A stretch of DNA of 19,517 nt from Thoreauomyces humboldtii (GCA_027596035.1 JADGJA010000408.1:1-19517); one strand, 5' to 3'; shown: positions 1-10,695, numbered from the stretch's first letter. Notes: a model not told the origin generated them from the letters alone. Numbers and translations are program-made.

Positions 1-621
1 CCCCCGTGCCCACCCTCTGCTTCCTTCTTCAATGATCTAGAGAAGTGGCCGCCAGTTTTATACCCAGAACAACCGGTACGGACCTCGCTCTCTTTGAAAA
101 AACAGGGCACGGAGAAGGCTGACGGGTGTGAGGATGCGCGATGGGAATCGGGATGTGGGAAAGCGAATGAGTTCGAGGTAATAGCGCGTATGAGGCGGGG
201 GTGAGCGGTGAGGTCTAATGAGCAGGAGTTTTGACTTGACGTGCGATTTTCCTTCGGTTCCCAAAGTCCCAAGTGTCCGCAATGGAGGGGGGAGGGGGGG
301 ACGGCGGGTTTCGTCGAAGTTCGGATCCTCCATTAGCATCCAACAAAAGCGCAAAGCCGGGGGTAGCGAAAGCGATATTTGAGCTTGGAAGAGTTCCTTC
401 ATTCCAAGCTGGTCCAGGAGATCGAGAGCTAGCTGGCTGTCATTGTCGCCGTCGTCGGGAGCCCACTGCCCGTCAGCTCTTCCAGTACCCGCATATGGCT
501 GACGCGATCCACAGAGTATCAGAATCACCGTTGTATTATCGGCAGCAAGCAATTACCTATCCTGACAAGACAACAAAGTGAACGCTTCCAGCTACGCTAC
601 CACGCATCTGATCTTCGGTCT
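1..621. other. Left-edge stretch without a recognised gene
   Basis: No product can be named here. The minus strand is open from 552 to 58 (164 codons). The frame starts directly after a TAA, with TTG rather than ATG as its first codon, so if it is coding it would have to be an internal or terminal exon. A section of this frame (roughly 480-290) has GC-biased third positions and a plausible hydrophobic/acidic mix (for example LALDLLDQLGMKELF), but no domain is recognisable. The 3' flank of the minus-strand cyclophilin gene must also lie at the right end of this stretch. Confidence 0.3.
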
Positions 622-1382
622 CTAAAGCTGACCCGACTTCTCGATGGTGATCTTTCCCCTGGTCTTTCCGCTCTGGGATCCATATCCTTCGACCTTCTTT
701 ACGATGTCCATTCCCTCGGTCACGTTTCCAAACACAACGTGCTTGCCATCCAGCCACGTGGTCTCGACGGTGCAGATGAAGAACTGAGATCCGTTGGTTC
801 CGGGTCCGGCGTTGGCCATGGAGAGGACTCCGGGTCCAGTGTGCTTCAGCGTGAAGTTCCTGTTGGAGGGGGGGAGATCAGTCCGAATTTCCCAACAAGA
901 ACAGTGTCCGGCAGACTTTGGGATGAGACTTACTCGTCGGCGAACTTTGTTCCGTAGATGGACTTTCCGCCGGTGCCGTTATGCTGCAAAAGTTTCAAGA
1001 GTAAGCATTCATGTAGACGCAAGCGGCAAAACATACAACGGGGCGGCTGATTCTCCATACGTTGGTGAAGTCGCCACCCTGGAGCATGAAGTTGGGGATA
1101 ACGCGGTGGAACGAGGACCCCGCGTATCCGAAGCCCTTCTCGCCAGTGCACAGAGCACGGAAGTTCTCGGCCGTCTTTGGCGCGACATCAGCCCGGAGCT
1201 GTAATTCATCGAATGAACGTCAGTTGCAGATTCTTCGGTCCAAAAAATGGTCGTCGTCGGGCCGATACCTCCATGACGACGCGACCGAGAGGCTGGGAGT
1301 CTGCTGCGATATCGAAGAAGACCTTGGGGTTGCCAGCAGCCTTTGCTGCGTTGCGCAGGACGTTGGAGAATCGGAAGGCCAT
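622..1382 (-). CDS. Cyclophilin-type peptidyl-prolyl cis-trans isomerase, possibly mitochondrial
   Basis: Single-domain cyclophilin that isomerises Xaa-Pro peptide bonds and would bind cyclosporin A. Four exons read 1382-1269, 1198-1061, 983-934 and 859-622 (minus strand), all with GT-AG introns, giving 179 aa. The active-site block [15 protein letters not shown] (residues 68-82) holds the catalytic Arg70, Phe75 and Gln78. [15 protein letters not shown] (114-128) and the cyclosporin-contact Trp136 in TTWLDGKHV follow. The length equals a cyclophilin A core plus about 15 extra N-terminal residues. These ([17 protein letters not shown]) are basic, amphipathic and without acids, like a short mitochondrial presequence, so an organellar form similar to yeast Cpr3 is possible. 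The ATG at 1382 was chosen because the open frame further upstream is simple-sequence 5' flank. It is divergent from the B-box/DUF2009 gene. Confidence 0.95.
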
Positions 1383-1547
1383 TGCTGAAGGGTTGTGGAG
1401 ATTCCTCGAATCCGTTGGGTTGCGTAGATCAGAGGAGAACGAATGCGTTTCGAGAACTTTTTTTGAACCTTCGCGTTCGTCCCACTCCGACGCCGACGAC
1501 GACGACGACCACGAAACAACGACGACGAGCTCGCTGATCTCTACTCC
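1383..1547. promoter_or_regulatory. Shared divergent promoter of cyclophilin and the DUF2009 gene
   Basis: Only 165 bp separate the two ATGs, which point away from each other, so both promoters and both 5' UTRs must fit here. The stretch contains a T-run (1458-1464) and a CGA-rich repeat. I see no clear TATA box. Confidence 0.6.
1488..1528. repeat. CGA/GAC trinucleotide repeat
   Basis: Two short runs of a CGA/GAC unit (about 1488-1510 and 1520-1528), separated by ACGAAACA-like sequence, inside the divergent promoter and the 5' UTR of the DUF2009 gene. Confidence 0.7.
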
Positions 1548-3932
1548 ATGAGCACCCACCCTCGCCAAACGTTCGAACAGGCCCACGCCACCTCGCAGGG
1601 TTGGATCGTAAAGGAAACTCCTCCCACAAGTCCAAAACCGTCTGCCTTGCCAAGCTCACCCGGAGGTCCGCGCGCAATGGATCTAGACGACCACCACAGT
1701 GACAAGGACTCATCGGACGAGAGCTCACCCGTCATGGCGTCATCCGCCCCGAGAGGAGGAGCGGTCAGCTTGGAAGACATTCTCGACGGTGGGGTCGACA
1801 TGCTCGCCGGGAAAAACAACCACATCCCGGTGGGCGGTGACTCGGACGACGATAGCGATGACGCCGACGCCGAGCCCACCGCGTCCCGTGGGAAAAAGAA
1901 TCCGGCGCCGATGGGATACTGTGTCGAATGCGAGGACCAACCCGCCGACGTCTTCTGCGAGCAATGTACGGACGACTATTGTACCGTGTGCTACGACTCC
2001 CAGCACAGGAAGGGCTCGCGGAAGAAGCACACTTGCAAACCACTGAACGCGGCCGCCGCTCAAAAGAAGGTCAAGCGGTCCAACGGGAAGGATCAGGTAA
2101 GCCGTCAGACCCGGCTCAGCTTACCGGAAATCGCGCCTTTGTCTGACTCTGTGGAACTGTGTAGACTGCGACCTCCGCCGCAGAGGAGGACGCGCGGATA
2201 GAGGCCACGGTCGATGAAGGGTGGAAGCTTTTGGGAGAGAAGCCTGACGCGAAGGCACCGCCAGGGGACTGGTTTCTTGAGCGAGCAAAGTACATCCCGC
2301 TCCGTCTGACGCTTGAGGAGCGAAAGTTCCTTCGTCTCCTCGAAGCGGGTCTCAATGTGTCGGAGTACACGGATAAGATCGACATCCTTAGTTACGGAAG
2401 CAAGAGCAAGCGCATCGTGGCGCAGATCAAAGAGCTTTGCGCTATTCTCTCGGGACTAGTCCTTGCGGCGGATTACAAGACGGGACAGCTGCTATTCCAA
2501 GATCGGGACTTCGAGAACAATGCAGAATTCTTCCAGGAGATGTAAGCGGGCGAGTTGCATGGTGGTGGGATACATCTTGTTTGCTAACGAGAAGGCGCCT
2601 TGATCAGTTTCGAACTGGGCAGGCGGCATAAGATCATGAACCCCGAGAAGGTGAGTTACCGAAAAGTTTGGCGGTTAGACGATGTCTGCTCTAATCGATG
2701 TGATCTCTGTAGATGCGCTCGACGTACGGCAAACTGGTCTACATGTTGCAAGATTCTCAAATCCCTGAAGTAAAAGAGCTCCTCCAATTTGCCTGTGTAA
2801 AGCCCATCAAGACTGTATTCACAATCCTCGAAGAGCTGGAAGGCCTGGATCTCCTGCAGGACAATCTTATCTCGATCGCCACGCAGGAGATTCTCTCGGA
2901 AGGACGGAATCGACATGCGGTCCAGAGCGAGATCAAGATGAAAGAGAGAGCCATCGAGCAGCTTGCTCGGAAATACGCCTCTAAGGATCTGAAACCCGAG
3001 CTCATCCGACAATGCCTATACTCAATAGGCGACAACCACGCTTTCCTGCGGGTCAACCGAGATCCTTGCGACAAGATGATCGAGCATCTGCAGCGATACT
3101 TTCAACCTAACGACCCAGAAGACAGTTTCTCGCTGGCGATCAGGACGGGACGGGGAGGAGCGAGGCTGTCCCACGATCATTCCAAACAGTACGCCTACGT
3201 CATCCAGTCTCTGACACTGTGGAGGGAAATCATGCACGACATGTTCATGGTCTGGACCCTTGCCGAGGGAGATCTCTTGGCGGAAAACAACATGTACCGG
3301 CTGCGTGACACGGGGCAGGGGTTGAATCGCGTGCAGGCTGCACCAAAGGTCTCCCGCATGATGCACACCATCCTGCACCGAGCGCAGAAGAAGGTCGGCT
3401 ATTGGGTCGGCAGCTCAGTGATACATCTGGGTGATCATGTAAGGACCTATTCGTCGAAACCTTACGGATCCTCACGTTCTCACCCCGCTCATGGTTCTAT
3501 CTTCTTAGAACGTGCCGAACGCCCTGATCTTCATCGACAAGTACACCCAAATTTATCGGATCCTTCTCCCCATCTGCAACTGCCTATCCCAGCTCCCGGT
3601 CCTCGTCGAAAAGGACGCCGGCGTCGCGAAGTACATCGACTCTGAGTTTGACGGAGTGGAGAACCTTACGAAAACGATTCTGGCAGACTTTTTCCGACAC
3701 GCCTTCGACGGCAGCGGGGCGGACAACTTCTTCGGTGAGTCTTGACTTCCTTGCATTTGGGCAGATGGCAGGAGGAGATGGTCAACTGACTGTATCCATT
3801 CCGATAGACGCCGGATCTTGTATCGACGGACGTCTCACGTCGGCCTGGAACTGGTGCTCAACGCTCGAGAAGAAAAAGTTCTTCCCAGTGTTCCTGCTGA
3901 CGGGATTTGTTGGTTTCGATGGACAGTGGTGA
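1548..3932 (+). CDS. B-box zinc finger plus DUF2009 (UPF0652-type) protein
   Basis: Six exons: 1548-2096, 2165-2541, 2608-2650, 2713-3438, 3509-3734 and 3808-3932. All junctions are GT-AG and in frame, giving 681 aa. Residues 1-115 are Ser/Asp-rich and probably disordered. Residues 125-163 form a B-box-like zinc site (C-x2-C-x8-C-x2-C-x4-C-x2-C-x4-H-x7-H). From about residue 205 the protein matches what I recall of the DUF2009 family of plants and fungi, including KIMNPEKMRSTYGKL, RLRDTGQGLNRVQA, HLGDHNVPNALIFIDKYTQI and the ending GSCIDGRLTSAWNW...GFDGQW. The family has no established biochemical function that I know of; the B-box suggests protein-protein contacts or a ubiquitin link, which is inference. 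The ATG at 1548 is the first in the open frame; a later Met (codon at 1677) is an alternative. Confidence 0.9.
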
Positions 3933-4285
3933 ACGATGGGCCATCGCTGTCTCTATCGTCCGCTCGCTATCATCGAAGCCTCTGTTCACGAGGAACCTTT
4001 TGCTGCAACGTTTCACACTACCTCTTTTTGGCTCCCACCACGTTCTTGCTTCTCCTCAGCCTTTTGATGCTTTCCTAGAAGATCACACATAGAAAACAAA
4101 GTTTGTGCCCCTGTTTAGAGCTAGCCCTGTATCGTGTCATGGTGTGTCATGGTGTCGGTATCCTAAAAACTGCGGTTTGAAACTGCTGTACCGGTACGCT
4201 GACCATTTGCACTTGCCGGGCGCAACAGCATTTACTTGGATCGTCCACTTCCCTTTAGGAAATACGATATTCCGTTCACGAAAGA
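3933..4285. other. Intergenic: 3' flank of DUF2009 gene and upstream region of SANT/Myb copy A
   Basis: 353 bp, pyrimidine-rich on the plus strand. No gene is recognised. The only structure seen is the perfect 10-bp tandem duplication listed separately. Confidence 0.5.
4135..4154. repeat. Perfect 10-bp tandem duplication
   Basis: TGTCATGGTG occurs twice, head to tail with no spacer, about 130 bp before the start codon of SANT/Myb copy A. Confidence 0.8.
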
Positions 4286-5315
4286 ATGGTCTCTCCGATT
4301 CTCTCTCGCGGCCTTCCAGCATTCTCCTTCGCGCGGGCTCACGACTTTTTAAAACCCAATTCATTCTCGTCACCATCTCCCTTTCGAGGCCTTTCCCGAC
4401 ACTTCCACCCTGTTCTGTGCATGCCGCAGCTTCCCAACCGTCTCTATTCGTCAACGGACGCTGCGCTGGTACCGCGCCCGTATGGCAGGTGGACTCCGAA
4501 GGAGGACGCTCGCCTGATCGAACTTCGCGAAGTCAAAGGATGGTCATTTTTGGCCATCGACAGAGAACTAGGAAGGACGCACTCTGCGGAGAGATATCGA
4601 TTTCAAACTCTGGTGCGCCGGCCAAACCGAGGCACTTGGACCGCAAAAGAAGATTGGCAATTGTAGAAGGCTGTACAAACTACGCCGCGGCGCAAGGACG
4701 GTCGGATCGACTGGGTCACCATCGCTCCTACTCTGGGAAGGTCCTACAAAGGCTGTTCCAACAGGTTTCAGAGACTTGGCCATTCTCAGGGGGGTAAATT
4801 TACCCCAGAGGAGGACGTCGTCATCATGGAGCAGTTTGGGAAAGGAAAGGGGAGCCTGACTGCTATCTCCAGAAAACTTGGACGAACGTATCCAAACCCG
4901 CTTCAAAACCGCCCTATTGCCGGGCTTGCGGGTGGGCAGGTTCAGCAAGGAGGAGGATGCAATAGTCTCCCAGCTCTATGTGGAACACATAGAGACGCGC
5001 GGATTGGTGATGTGGCAAACCATAGGGGAACGTATCAACCGCTCCGGAAAGATGGTAGCTCAACGTTGGAGACGCCGGCTCGATCCGTCACTTAAATGGG
5101 GTCCATGGACATCGGAGGAGGACGCAGAAATTCTCGCAAATCCGGGTTGTTGGTCTATGCTATGTGCAAAGCTTAGTCGATCTCCGTCTGCCTTGAGCAA
5201 TCGATACCGATCGCTAATGCGACGAGAGCGCAAATTCGCCAAGGATGAGCGCCTTTCCTTAACCATTGCTATGCGTTTGCTCTCGTTTCTCATGCTACCT
5301 CCTTGTCTGACATAG
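4286..5315 (+). pseudogene. SANT/Myb five-repeat protein, copy A (nonsense plus frameshift)
   Basis: Homologue of the intact gene at 10696-11790. The frame from the ATG at 4286 gives a basic N-terminus ending in the presequence-like motif RLYSS, then repeat 1 (GRWTPKEDARLIELREVKGW) and the start of repeat 2 (GTWTAKED). It is stopped by TAG at 4664-4666, where copy B has Lys. Homology resumes in the same frame (KAVQTTPRRKDGRIDW, then GKFTPEEDVVIMEQF of repeat 3). It then moves to the +1 frame near 4885, just after KLGR, where one extra base best restores the alignment. From there repeat 4 (GRFSKEEDAIV) and repeat 5 (LDPSLKWGPWTSEEDAEIL) read to a stop at 5313-5315. Two lesions argue for a pseudogene; sequence error would need two independent mistakes. 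Neither lesion fits a normal GT-AG intron. Confidence 0.85.
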
Positions 5316-6205
5316 AATCTGATTTAGCAAAGTGATATCTGAAACCGCGGTTCGGTTGATTGACATTCGCAGCAGCCGATTGTTTCGCAGCGGATGCAGA
5401 CATCTTCATACCTCCACTTCGGAAATGCCGTAATGTAGCAGACAGTGATATACCCATGAAATATAGGAGATCCCAAATGATTCTCCGCCTGATGGATGAA
5501 CGGACTTGTTGGGGCGTGGGTCTGATTTCCTTTGAGCAGGTCACCACCGCCCCCGCCATTCTTCGAATATGTGGACAGCGGCCTTACCCGCGATCCCCGC
5601 TGGACACCGACACATGCGGGCGTTCTGGTGTTTCACAAGCGCATACACGAGCCCATGTATTCTCGGATGCTGCGGCGATCCCATCAAATAAGTTGAGCTA
5701 CGCGGTCGTGCCAGCGTTAATGCCACCGGTTGCATACAGAGATTCACGCTTCCAGGTTGTCCTTGGCATAGTAGACTACACAAGAAGATAGGACGCTGGT
5801 TTATTGACTTCTTTCAGATTGCTGGTATACTCCTTGCCGAAAGCCGATGTGGTCCAGGGTTTCAGGATGCGGTCGACATGGACCTGACCGCAATCGACAG
5901 CTTAACTCCGGCCTTCGTCCTAGTATAGACCCTAGACCGTCACCGTCGTCAATGCTCCATGTTCCGGGAGCAATAAAGAATAGATTCTGCGGTCTTGGGA
6001 CCAAACCCGCGTACAGCAATCCAGGTTGACGACAAAACCGGTGTCGTAATCCGTACATTACAACGGAAAACCGGGGGGAGGTTCTGTCCGTGCCCGGGTT
6101 AAAGAGACGGTCGGCGTTCTTCTCCTGACTACCTTCAACCACTAGACTTTAACTTCAAAACCTTACAATCTTTTGCAGTTTGTAACTCCCATCGAAAACC
6201 AGGCA
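5316..6205. other. Intergenic, 890 bp, no recognised gene
   Basis: Between SANT/Myb copy A and the Cache sensor gene. Open frames are short and unrelated to known families. An AATAAA occurs at 5972-5977 on the plus strand without a gene to serve. On the minus strand a few protein-like but stop-interrupted stretches can be read (about 6060-5800 and 5755-5650), possibly a decayed gene. I cannot name it. Confidence 0.4.
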
Positions 6206-8579
6206 ATGGGCAACTCATCTTCTACACACGATGCCGAGAAGGGCGGAAGGAGAGTCGCTGCATTCAATCAGCGCGGGACATTGCCCATCTTTGCGTATCT
6301 GACGATTCAAAACTTTGTGCTGTCAGTATCGATCAACCAACAGGCGGTTAGGTTGGGCCATTGACTGATTGTGGTATCCATCATGGTTCCAGGGCAGCGG
6401 CTGTGGGTGTCGTGGCCATCGTTCTCTACAACGATCAAGCGCAATCAAGTAATTCGAAGACGGCACTGCTGGGTCTGGCTACTGGTAAGCAGTGGATAAG
6501 CGGAGAGCTGCGATTCTGTGGATCGTTTGACAAATGTTGCTTGGTCTCTAGCACGATCGACAGCGCTGAGTACTCAGACTCTGTTAGCTGAACAGCTTAG
6601 CACTTCGATGCGTACGTTGAAGGTCTGCAGGTCCCACTATGTACTCGGAGAGTTGACCGAACGCTTTCATCAGTCAACTTCACCGACTTTCCTCTTCGAG
6701 GACTCGAGGACTCTGCCCAGGTTGGTACTGAGACAGGAATGGGGAAGACACAGCGAAAGGTTGACGCAGAAAGCTAGATGTACCGAGCCAACTTTACGAA
6801 CCTCACCTCGTTCGAGAACTTAGCGCGATGGTTTCTACCGCAGGTGGGCAGGTCTGCGGGTCTGCGAAGAAATGGCCAAAAACCGGTACTGATGGCTGAA
6901 AAACGTACCACAGATAGCCCAGTTTCCGATGTCGACGACTTTCTCGTGGGCCGAATACCCGTCCGGAGACAACCTTGGCATTGCGGTGCAAGGTAGGCAA
7001 TTGGAAAAAAACTGGCTCGACTGTCCATGACTCGACATATGCTCACCTTCCCGTCCATCATGTAGGAGATCAACTCGCACTCGAGGTCGTGAATACCATA
7101 AAATATCGTGCATGTCCACAAGCCATCTACAACTCCTCCTCCCATGGATGTAGGGTCGACAAAGGCGTGAAAGAGAGATTTTACATTGATGTGAACGGGA
7201 CTATCACGACACCGTACTTTGAGGCCCCGACATGTGAGTGCTCCCAGCGTCCCCGATGCATAGGAAGCGGATCTGACCACAGTATTTCACCGCGATAACA
7301 GCCAAGAACCCGTTCGCCCTTTCGGGTGGCAAACCGTGGGGAAACTATGCTCTGGTTGCTCCGACGGACAAGGCCACATGGTACAACACGGTCAAAGTTT
7401 CCAGTGCCGAACGAGGCACGCTAGGGCTTTACTACGCAAGTGACCTGCATTCTGGTCCTATGGATATGGATGCATCTCAGCTCAATTTTGTCGCATTGCT
7501 TATAGGTGCTCCCAGTCTATACCAATGGCATTATGAAGGGCACGTTCGAAGGCGAAATGGAACTATCGGAAACCCAGAGTTTCCTGACTTCCGCTCTGGA
7601 CACCCTCCCGGCCAACGCCATCATCTACATCATTCAGCGACAAGATTCCATTCTTGTAGGAAGTACCGTGGATTCGATCGTATATGTTCCTGCAAACACG
7701 GTGTGACTTTTCATGTGCTTTCGACGGCGCGACCAGGAGACCAAAGGCGACTCACGATTACTGTTTTCGTTTATCAAAGACGAAGGGATACATCGTCAAC
7801 GTCAATACCACGACAAGCTCTTTCGTCATGGCCACGCAAGACTATCTCGAAGCCAAGTTCGTGAACCTCACGAACATTGTCAGCGCGCAAGAGGCAGCGC
7901 TCACCGATCCTGTCACTGGCATCAACTATCTGGTGACCATCACCCCTGTCCAAGACGGACGAAACCTTGACTGGCTTGTGATCCTGGGAGCACCCGAGAC
8001 GGTCTGTTTTGGAGACGCTTATCTTAAGTCCTCATGATTTGGTCTCACAGAGCATATGCTCGTGTTTTGTCCACAGGACTACATCGCGACGACGCTTGCG
8101 CTTCAGCAAGATCTGACAGCGGCGCTCACGGCCAACAACCGCAAAGTGATTGGCATCGTGGTGGCGATCATGGTCGCGATCTTGGTAGCAGCCACAGCCT
8201 ACGTCTACTTTGCGGTGGTCCGACCGCTGCACGCTCTGTGTCTGGGGATGCAACAGGCGCAGAACTTTGACTTCTCCTGCATCGCTGAAGGAACGTTCGT
8301 GGCGCGTCCGAGCTTTCTCAGAGAGGTATACGAGGCGCAGAAAGCATTCTATGACATGACTACGAAGGTAAGCTCCGGCTACTTTCTGACCGTGACAGGC
8401 CTGAAGCGCTCACGTCTCCGTATACCACTCGTTAGTTTGCGACGGCATTCAAGAACAACCGGCAGATGTTGGAAAGAAAGTTCTCGCAGGCGGCCGGAGT
8501 GAGCAGCGGTGGTAGGAGCCCTGCCAGTACAGTTCCTTTGATCGACCAGACAAAAAGCGTGCCGGAGAAGACTTTGTAG
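6206..8579 (+). CDS. Two-transmembrane Cache-domain sensor protein without catalytic domain
   Basis: Twelve exons: 6206-6321, 6393-6484, 6552-6611, 6674-6720, 6778-6843, 6914-6992, 7066-7233, 7302-7435, 7506-7700, 7780-8001, 8077-8367 and 8436-8579. They sum to an in-frame 537 aa. TM1 lies at about residues 27-51 (FVLAAAVGVVAIVLYN) and TM2 at about 417-440 (GIVVAIMVAILVAATAYVYF). The roughly 365 residues between them are extracellular and fit a double Cache ligand sensor (LGIAVQG, ERFYIDVNGT, LYYVLPVYTNG, GYIVNVN, LVTITPVQDGRNLDWLVILG). After TM2 a HAMP-like juxtamembrane segment (VVRPLHALCLGMQ) leads into a helical tail (FLREVYEAQKAFYDMT, KNNRQMLERKFSQ) that ends at TAG. No kinase or cyclase domain follows. 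The intron at 7436-7505 needs a GC donor. MGNSSST also fits an N-myristoylation signal. Ligand and output are unknown. Confidence 0.82.
7436..7505 (+). other. GC-AG intron in the Cache sensor gene
   Basis: The exon before it ends LGLYY and the next begins VLPVYTNG. The only junction that keeps both in frame is TAC|GCAAGT...TATAG|GTG. GCAAGT is the classic GC-type donor. The nearby GT (7440-7441) would give a frameshifted product that soon hits a stop. Confidence 0.7.
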
Positions 8580-9134
8580 TCTTTATTCATTGTAAATTCT
8601 TGACTGGAAAGACGGGTTGTGGTCGGTTCTCATCAAGCTCCCAAGTTTCTGGACCTCGTCCTTCCTCACTTTTCCAAAGACGCGGGTAGAGTGCGTCTTG
8701 ACGACCAGCAGAACCGAGAATGGAAGCGGAGAGGACAACACAAAGCGACAAGATAGAGGCGGTCACCAGGGGGCACGGATGAGAGAAGCACTATCGGAGG
8801 ACCATTGTCAAGGCATGAGCTGGGGCATGAAGGGTGCTGCTGGGGGGTGCTGCTGTCCAACCCGAGCGGAGTCCAGTGGCTTGCTTTTTAAGTTTTGACT
8901 CTCAAGGCACCTCGAACCAAGTCCACGGTATATGGATTTCACGGAAGCTGATTGGTTCCGCCCTCGAACCACCCCCACAATCTCTTGTGTGGCGCCGGCA
9001 TGGCCGATGTTTCATAATGCCAGCCGCCAGCGGCCCCCGCCGTTCAAGGAGGGACCCAGGGCCATCTTCGACATTTGGCTTTCTATAGCGAAGGGAAAAA
9101 GGGGAACGTATATCAAAGAGACAAGAGCCGTGTC
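8580..9134. other. Intergenic: 3' flank of Cache gene and promoter region of the MscL gene
   Basis: 555 bp without a recognised gene. An inverted CCAAT pentamer (ATTGG, 8951-8955) lies about 180 bp before the MscL start codon. An 11-bp unit GGGTGCTGCTG is repeated at 8832-8842 and 8845-8855. Neither has proven function. Confidence 0.4.
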
Positions 9135-10191
9135 ATGTCGTCTTCTCCGTCCACCCGCAATCCGGTCAAGCGAGCTTCCCCCGTTCCGTCTATCACCTCA
9201 CCAGAAGTCATCGAAATGGCAGGCAGAGGTATGCACCCACACCATCGTTTCTCAGATACCGCACCGTTGCTGACTGCGTCTCCTCCTGTTAAAGCGTCTC
9301 ACGATACACAGCAGTACATGATGGAGAACCGGCCGAAGGGACCCGAGAAGAAGCACAGCAACCCTGGAGAATACGCCGCTCGATTTGCTCAGCAAGGCGC
9401 TCAGCAAGCTCTGAACTTTGGAAAGGGAGGTTTCAAAGTCGCGGGTTCCGTCTGGGACGACTTCCGGACGTTCATTCAGCGCGGCAATGTGGTGAGTCGA
9501 GTCATCCGAAAGGAGGGAAAAAATCAGGGTCATGACGAGGAAACTCCGATTCTGAACCTCTTTTCCTTAAGGTCGACCTTGCCGTGGGTCTTGTCATGGG
9601 TGCCGCCTTCACAGCCATCGTCACGTCCTTGGTCACGGATCTTCTCACGCCCATCCTGTCCATCGCCATGAAGTCCAACCTGCAGAACAACTTTGCGGTG
9701 CTAAAGTGTCCGAAGAACCAAACGTCTTGCGCTCATGACGACTGGCCGACGGTTCTCGATGCGCAAAAGGCTGGAGCGTGAGTGAATCTTTCCGCCATGT
9801 TTTCCACGCGCGGTGTAACTGATGCGGTTTGTCTTTCAGTGTGACGTGGAACTGGGGAAATTTCCTTGCGACCATCTTCAACTTCATCGTCATCAGCGTC
9901 ATCATCTTCATGCTGCTGAAGGTACGTGCGGCTCGAGGGAGGATCCTGAAAGGCCATTCGTCATCATCCGTTTGTATCTTTGTCTGACATCCATCATCCT
10001 CCCAGATCTACACTGCCGCCCGCCGCATCCCACCAAAGCCCAAGACGACCAAAGAGTGCACCTTCTGCTTCAAAGACATTCCACTCAAAGCCGTCAGATG
10101 TCCGGAATGTACCTCCCATCTCGAGGAATCCATGATGCCCATCAACAAGCCCGACTCGGTGATCACGATCGATCATGCCAAGGCCATGTAG
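9135..10191 (+). CDS. MscL-family large-conductance mechanosensitive channel with C-terminal zinc ribbon
   Basis: Four exons: 9135-9491, 9572-9777, 9840-9921 and 10006-10191, in frame, 276 aa. A hydrophilic cytosolic extension of about 105 residues precedes the MscL core. The core starts WDDFRTFIQRGNVVDLAVG and runs through TM1 (GLVMGAAFTAIVTSLVTDLL), matching the bacterial FREFAMRGNVVDLAVG signature. An outer loop with two Cys (KCPKNQTSC) follows, then TM2 (TWNWGNFLATIFNFIVISVI). A zinc ribbon C-x2-C-x10-C-x2-C lies at residues 233-250 (CTFCFKDIPLKAVRCPEC), as on many bacterial MscL proteins. The channel would open under membrane tension to release solutes during hypo-osmotic shock, which suits a wall-less zoospore (inference). 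The first intron splits the GNV|VDLAVG signature. An in-frame Met at 9075 is an alternative start. Confidence 0.9.
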
Positions 10192-10695
10192 AAATAGAGA
10201 CCAAAGGCGACCTTGCTGGATCAAGGGACTTCACCCACGTTGCGTGTTTTGCTGTCGCGTAGCCCGACAGAGGTTTTGGCGTATCGTTTTTTATCGGACA
10301 TCAACCCCCTGCTTGTACATTCCGTTTGTTTATGCGTAGTTCTCCACTACGCCATGCTTTCCTCAGTCCGAAATAGAAAGATTGCAGATTGTATCTTTTC
10401 TTTGGCAAGCTTCCTCTGCGGCCAAACGAAGCGACCATCGGGATGCAGTCCACGCCGTGGTTGATCTACCTGTCCATCTGGCTTTTGGGAGAGTCCAGCT
10501 GTGTCTCAAAGACATGGCTGGCCGGTATTCGCTTCCGTTGAGGGACTCGTATGCCGTACAGACAGGTGGTAAACATGCCGTCACCTTGCTGCAGTCGACA
10601 CCATGGAGAGGTAAGGATTTCTTGCTCCGTTCAATGCGCGAGCGACGCGCAAATAGCTATGTTGAAAGCTCCTATGCATAGGATGATGACGACTG
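10192..10695. other. Intergenic between convergent MscL and SANT/Myb copy B genes
   Basis: 504 bp. It holds the 3' flanks of two convergent genes. An ATG at 10444 opens a 32-codon plus frame with a signal-peptide-like start (MQSTPWLIYLSIWLLGESSC) that meets TGA. A GTAAGG donor-like site lies at 10611-10616. I could not build a convincing spliced gene from these. Confidence 0.35.

Noticed and set aside
1206..1586. Longer cyclophilin N-terminus starting at 1586
   Set aside because: The added residues come from the CGA simple repeat and overlap the start of the divergent DUF2009 gene; the ATG at 1382 gives a normal family length with a plausible presequence.
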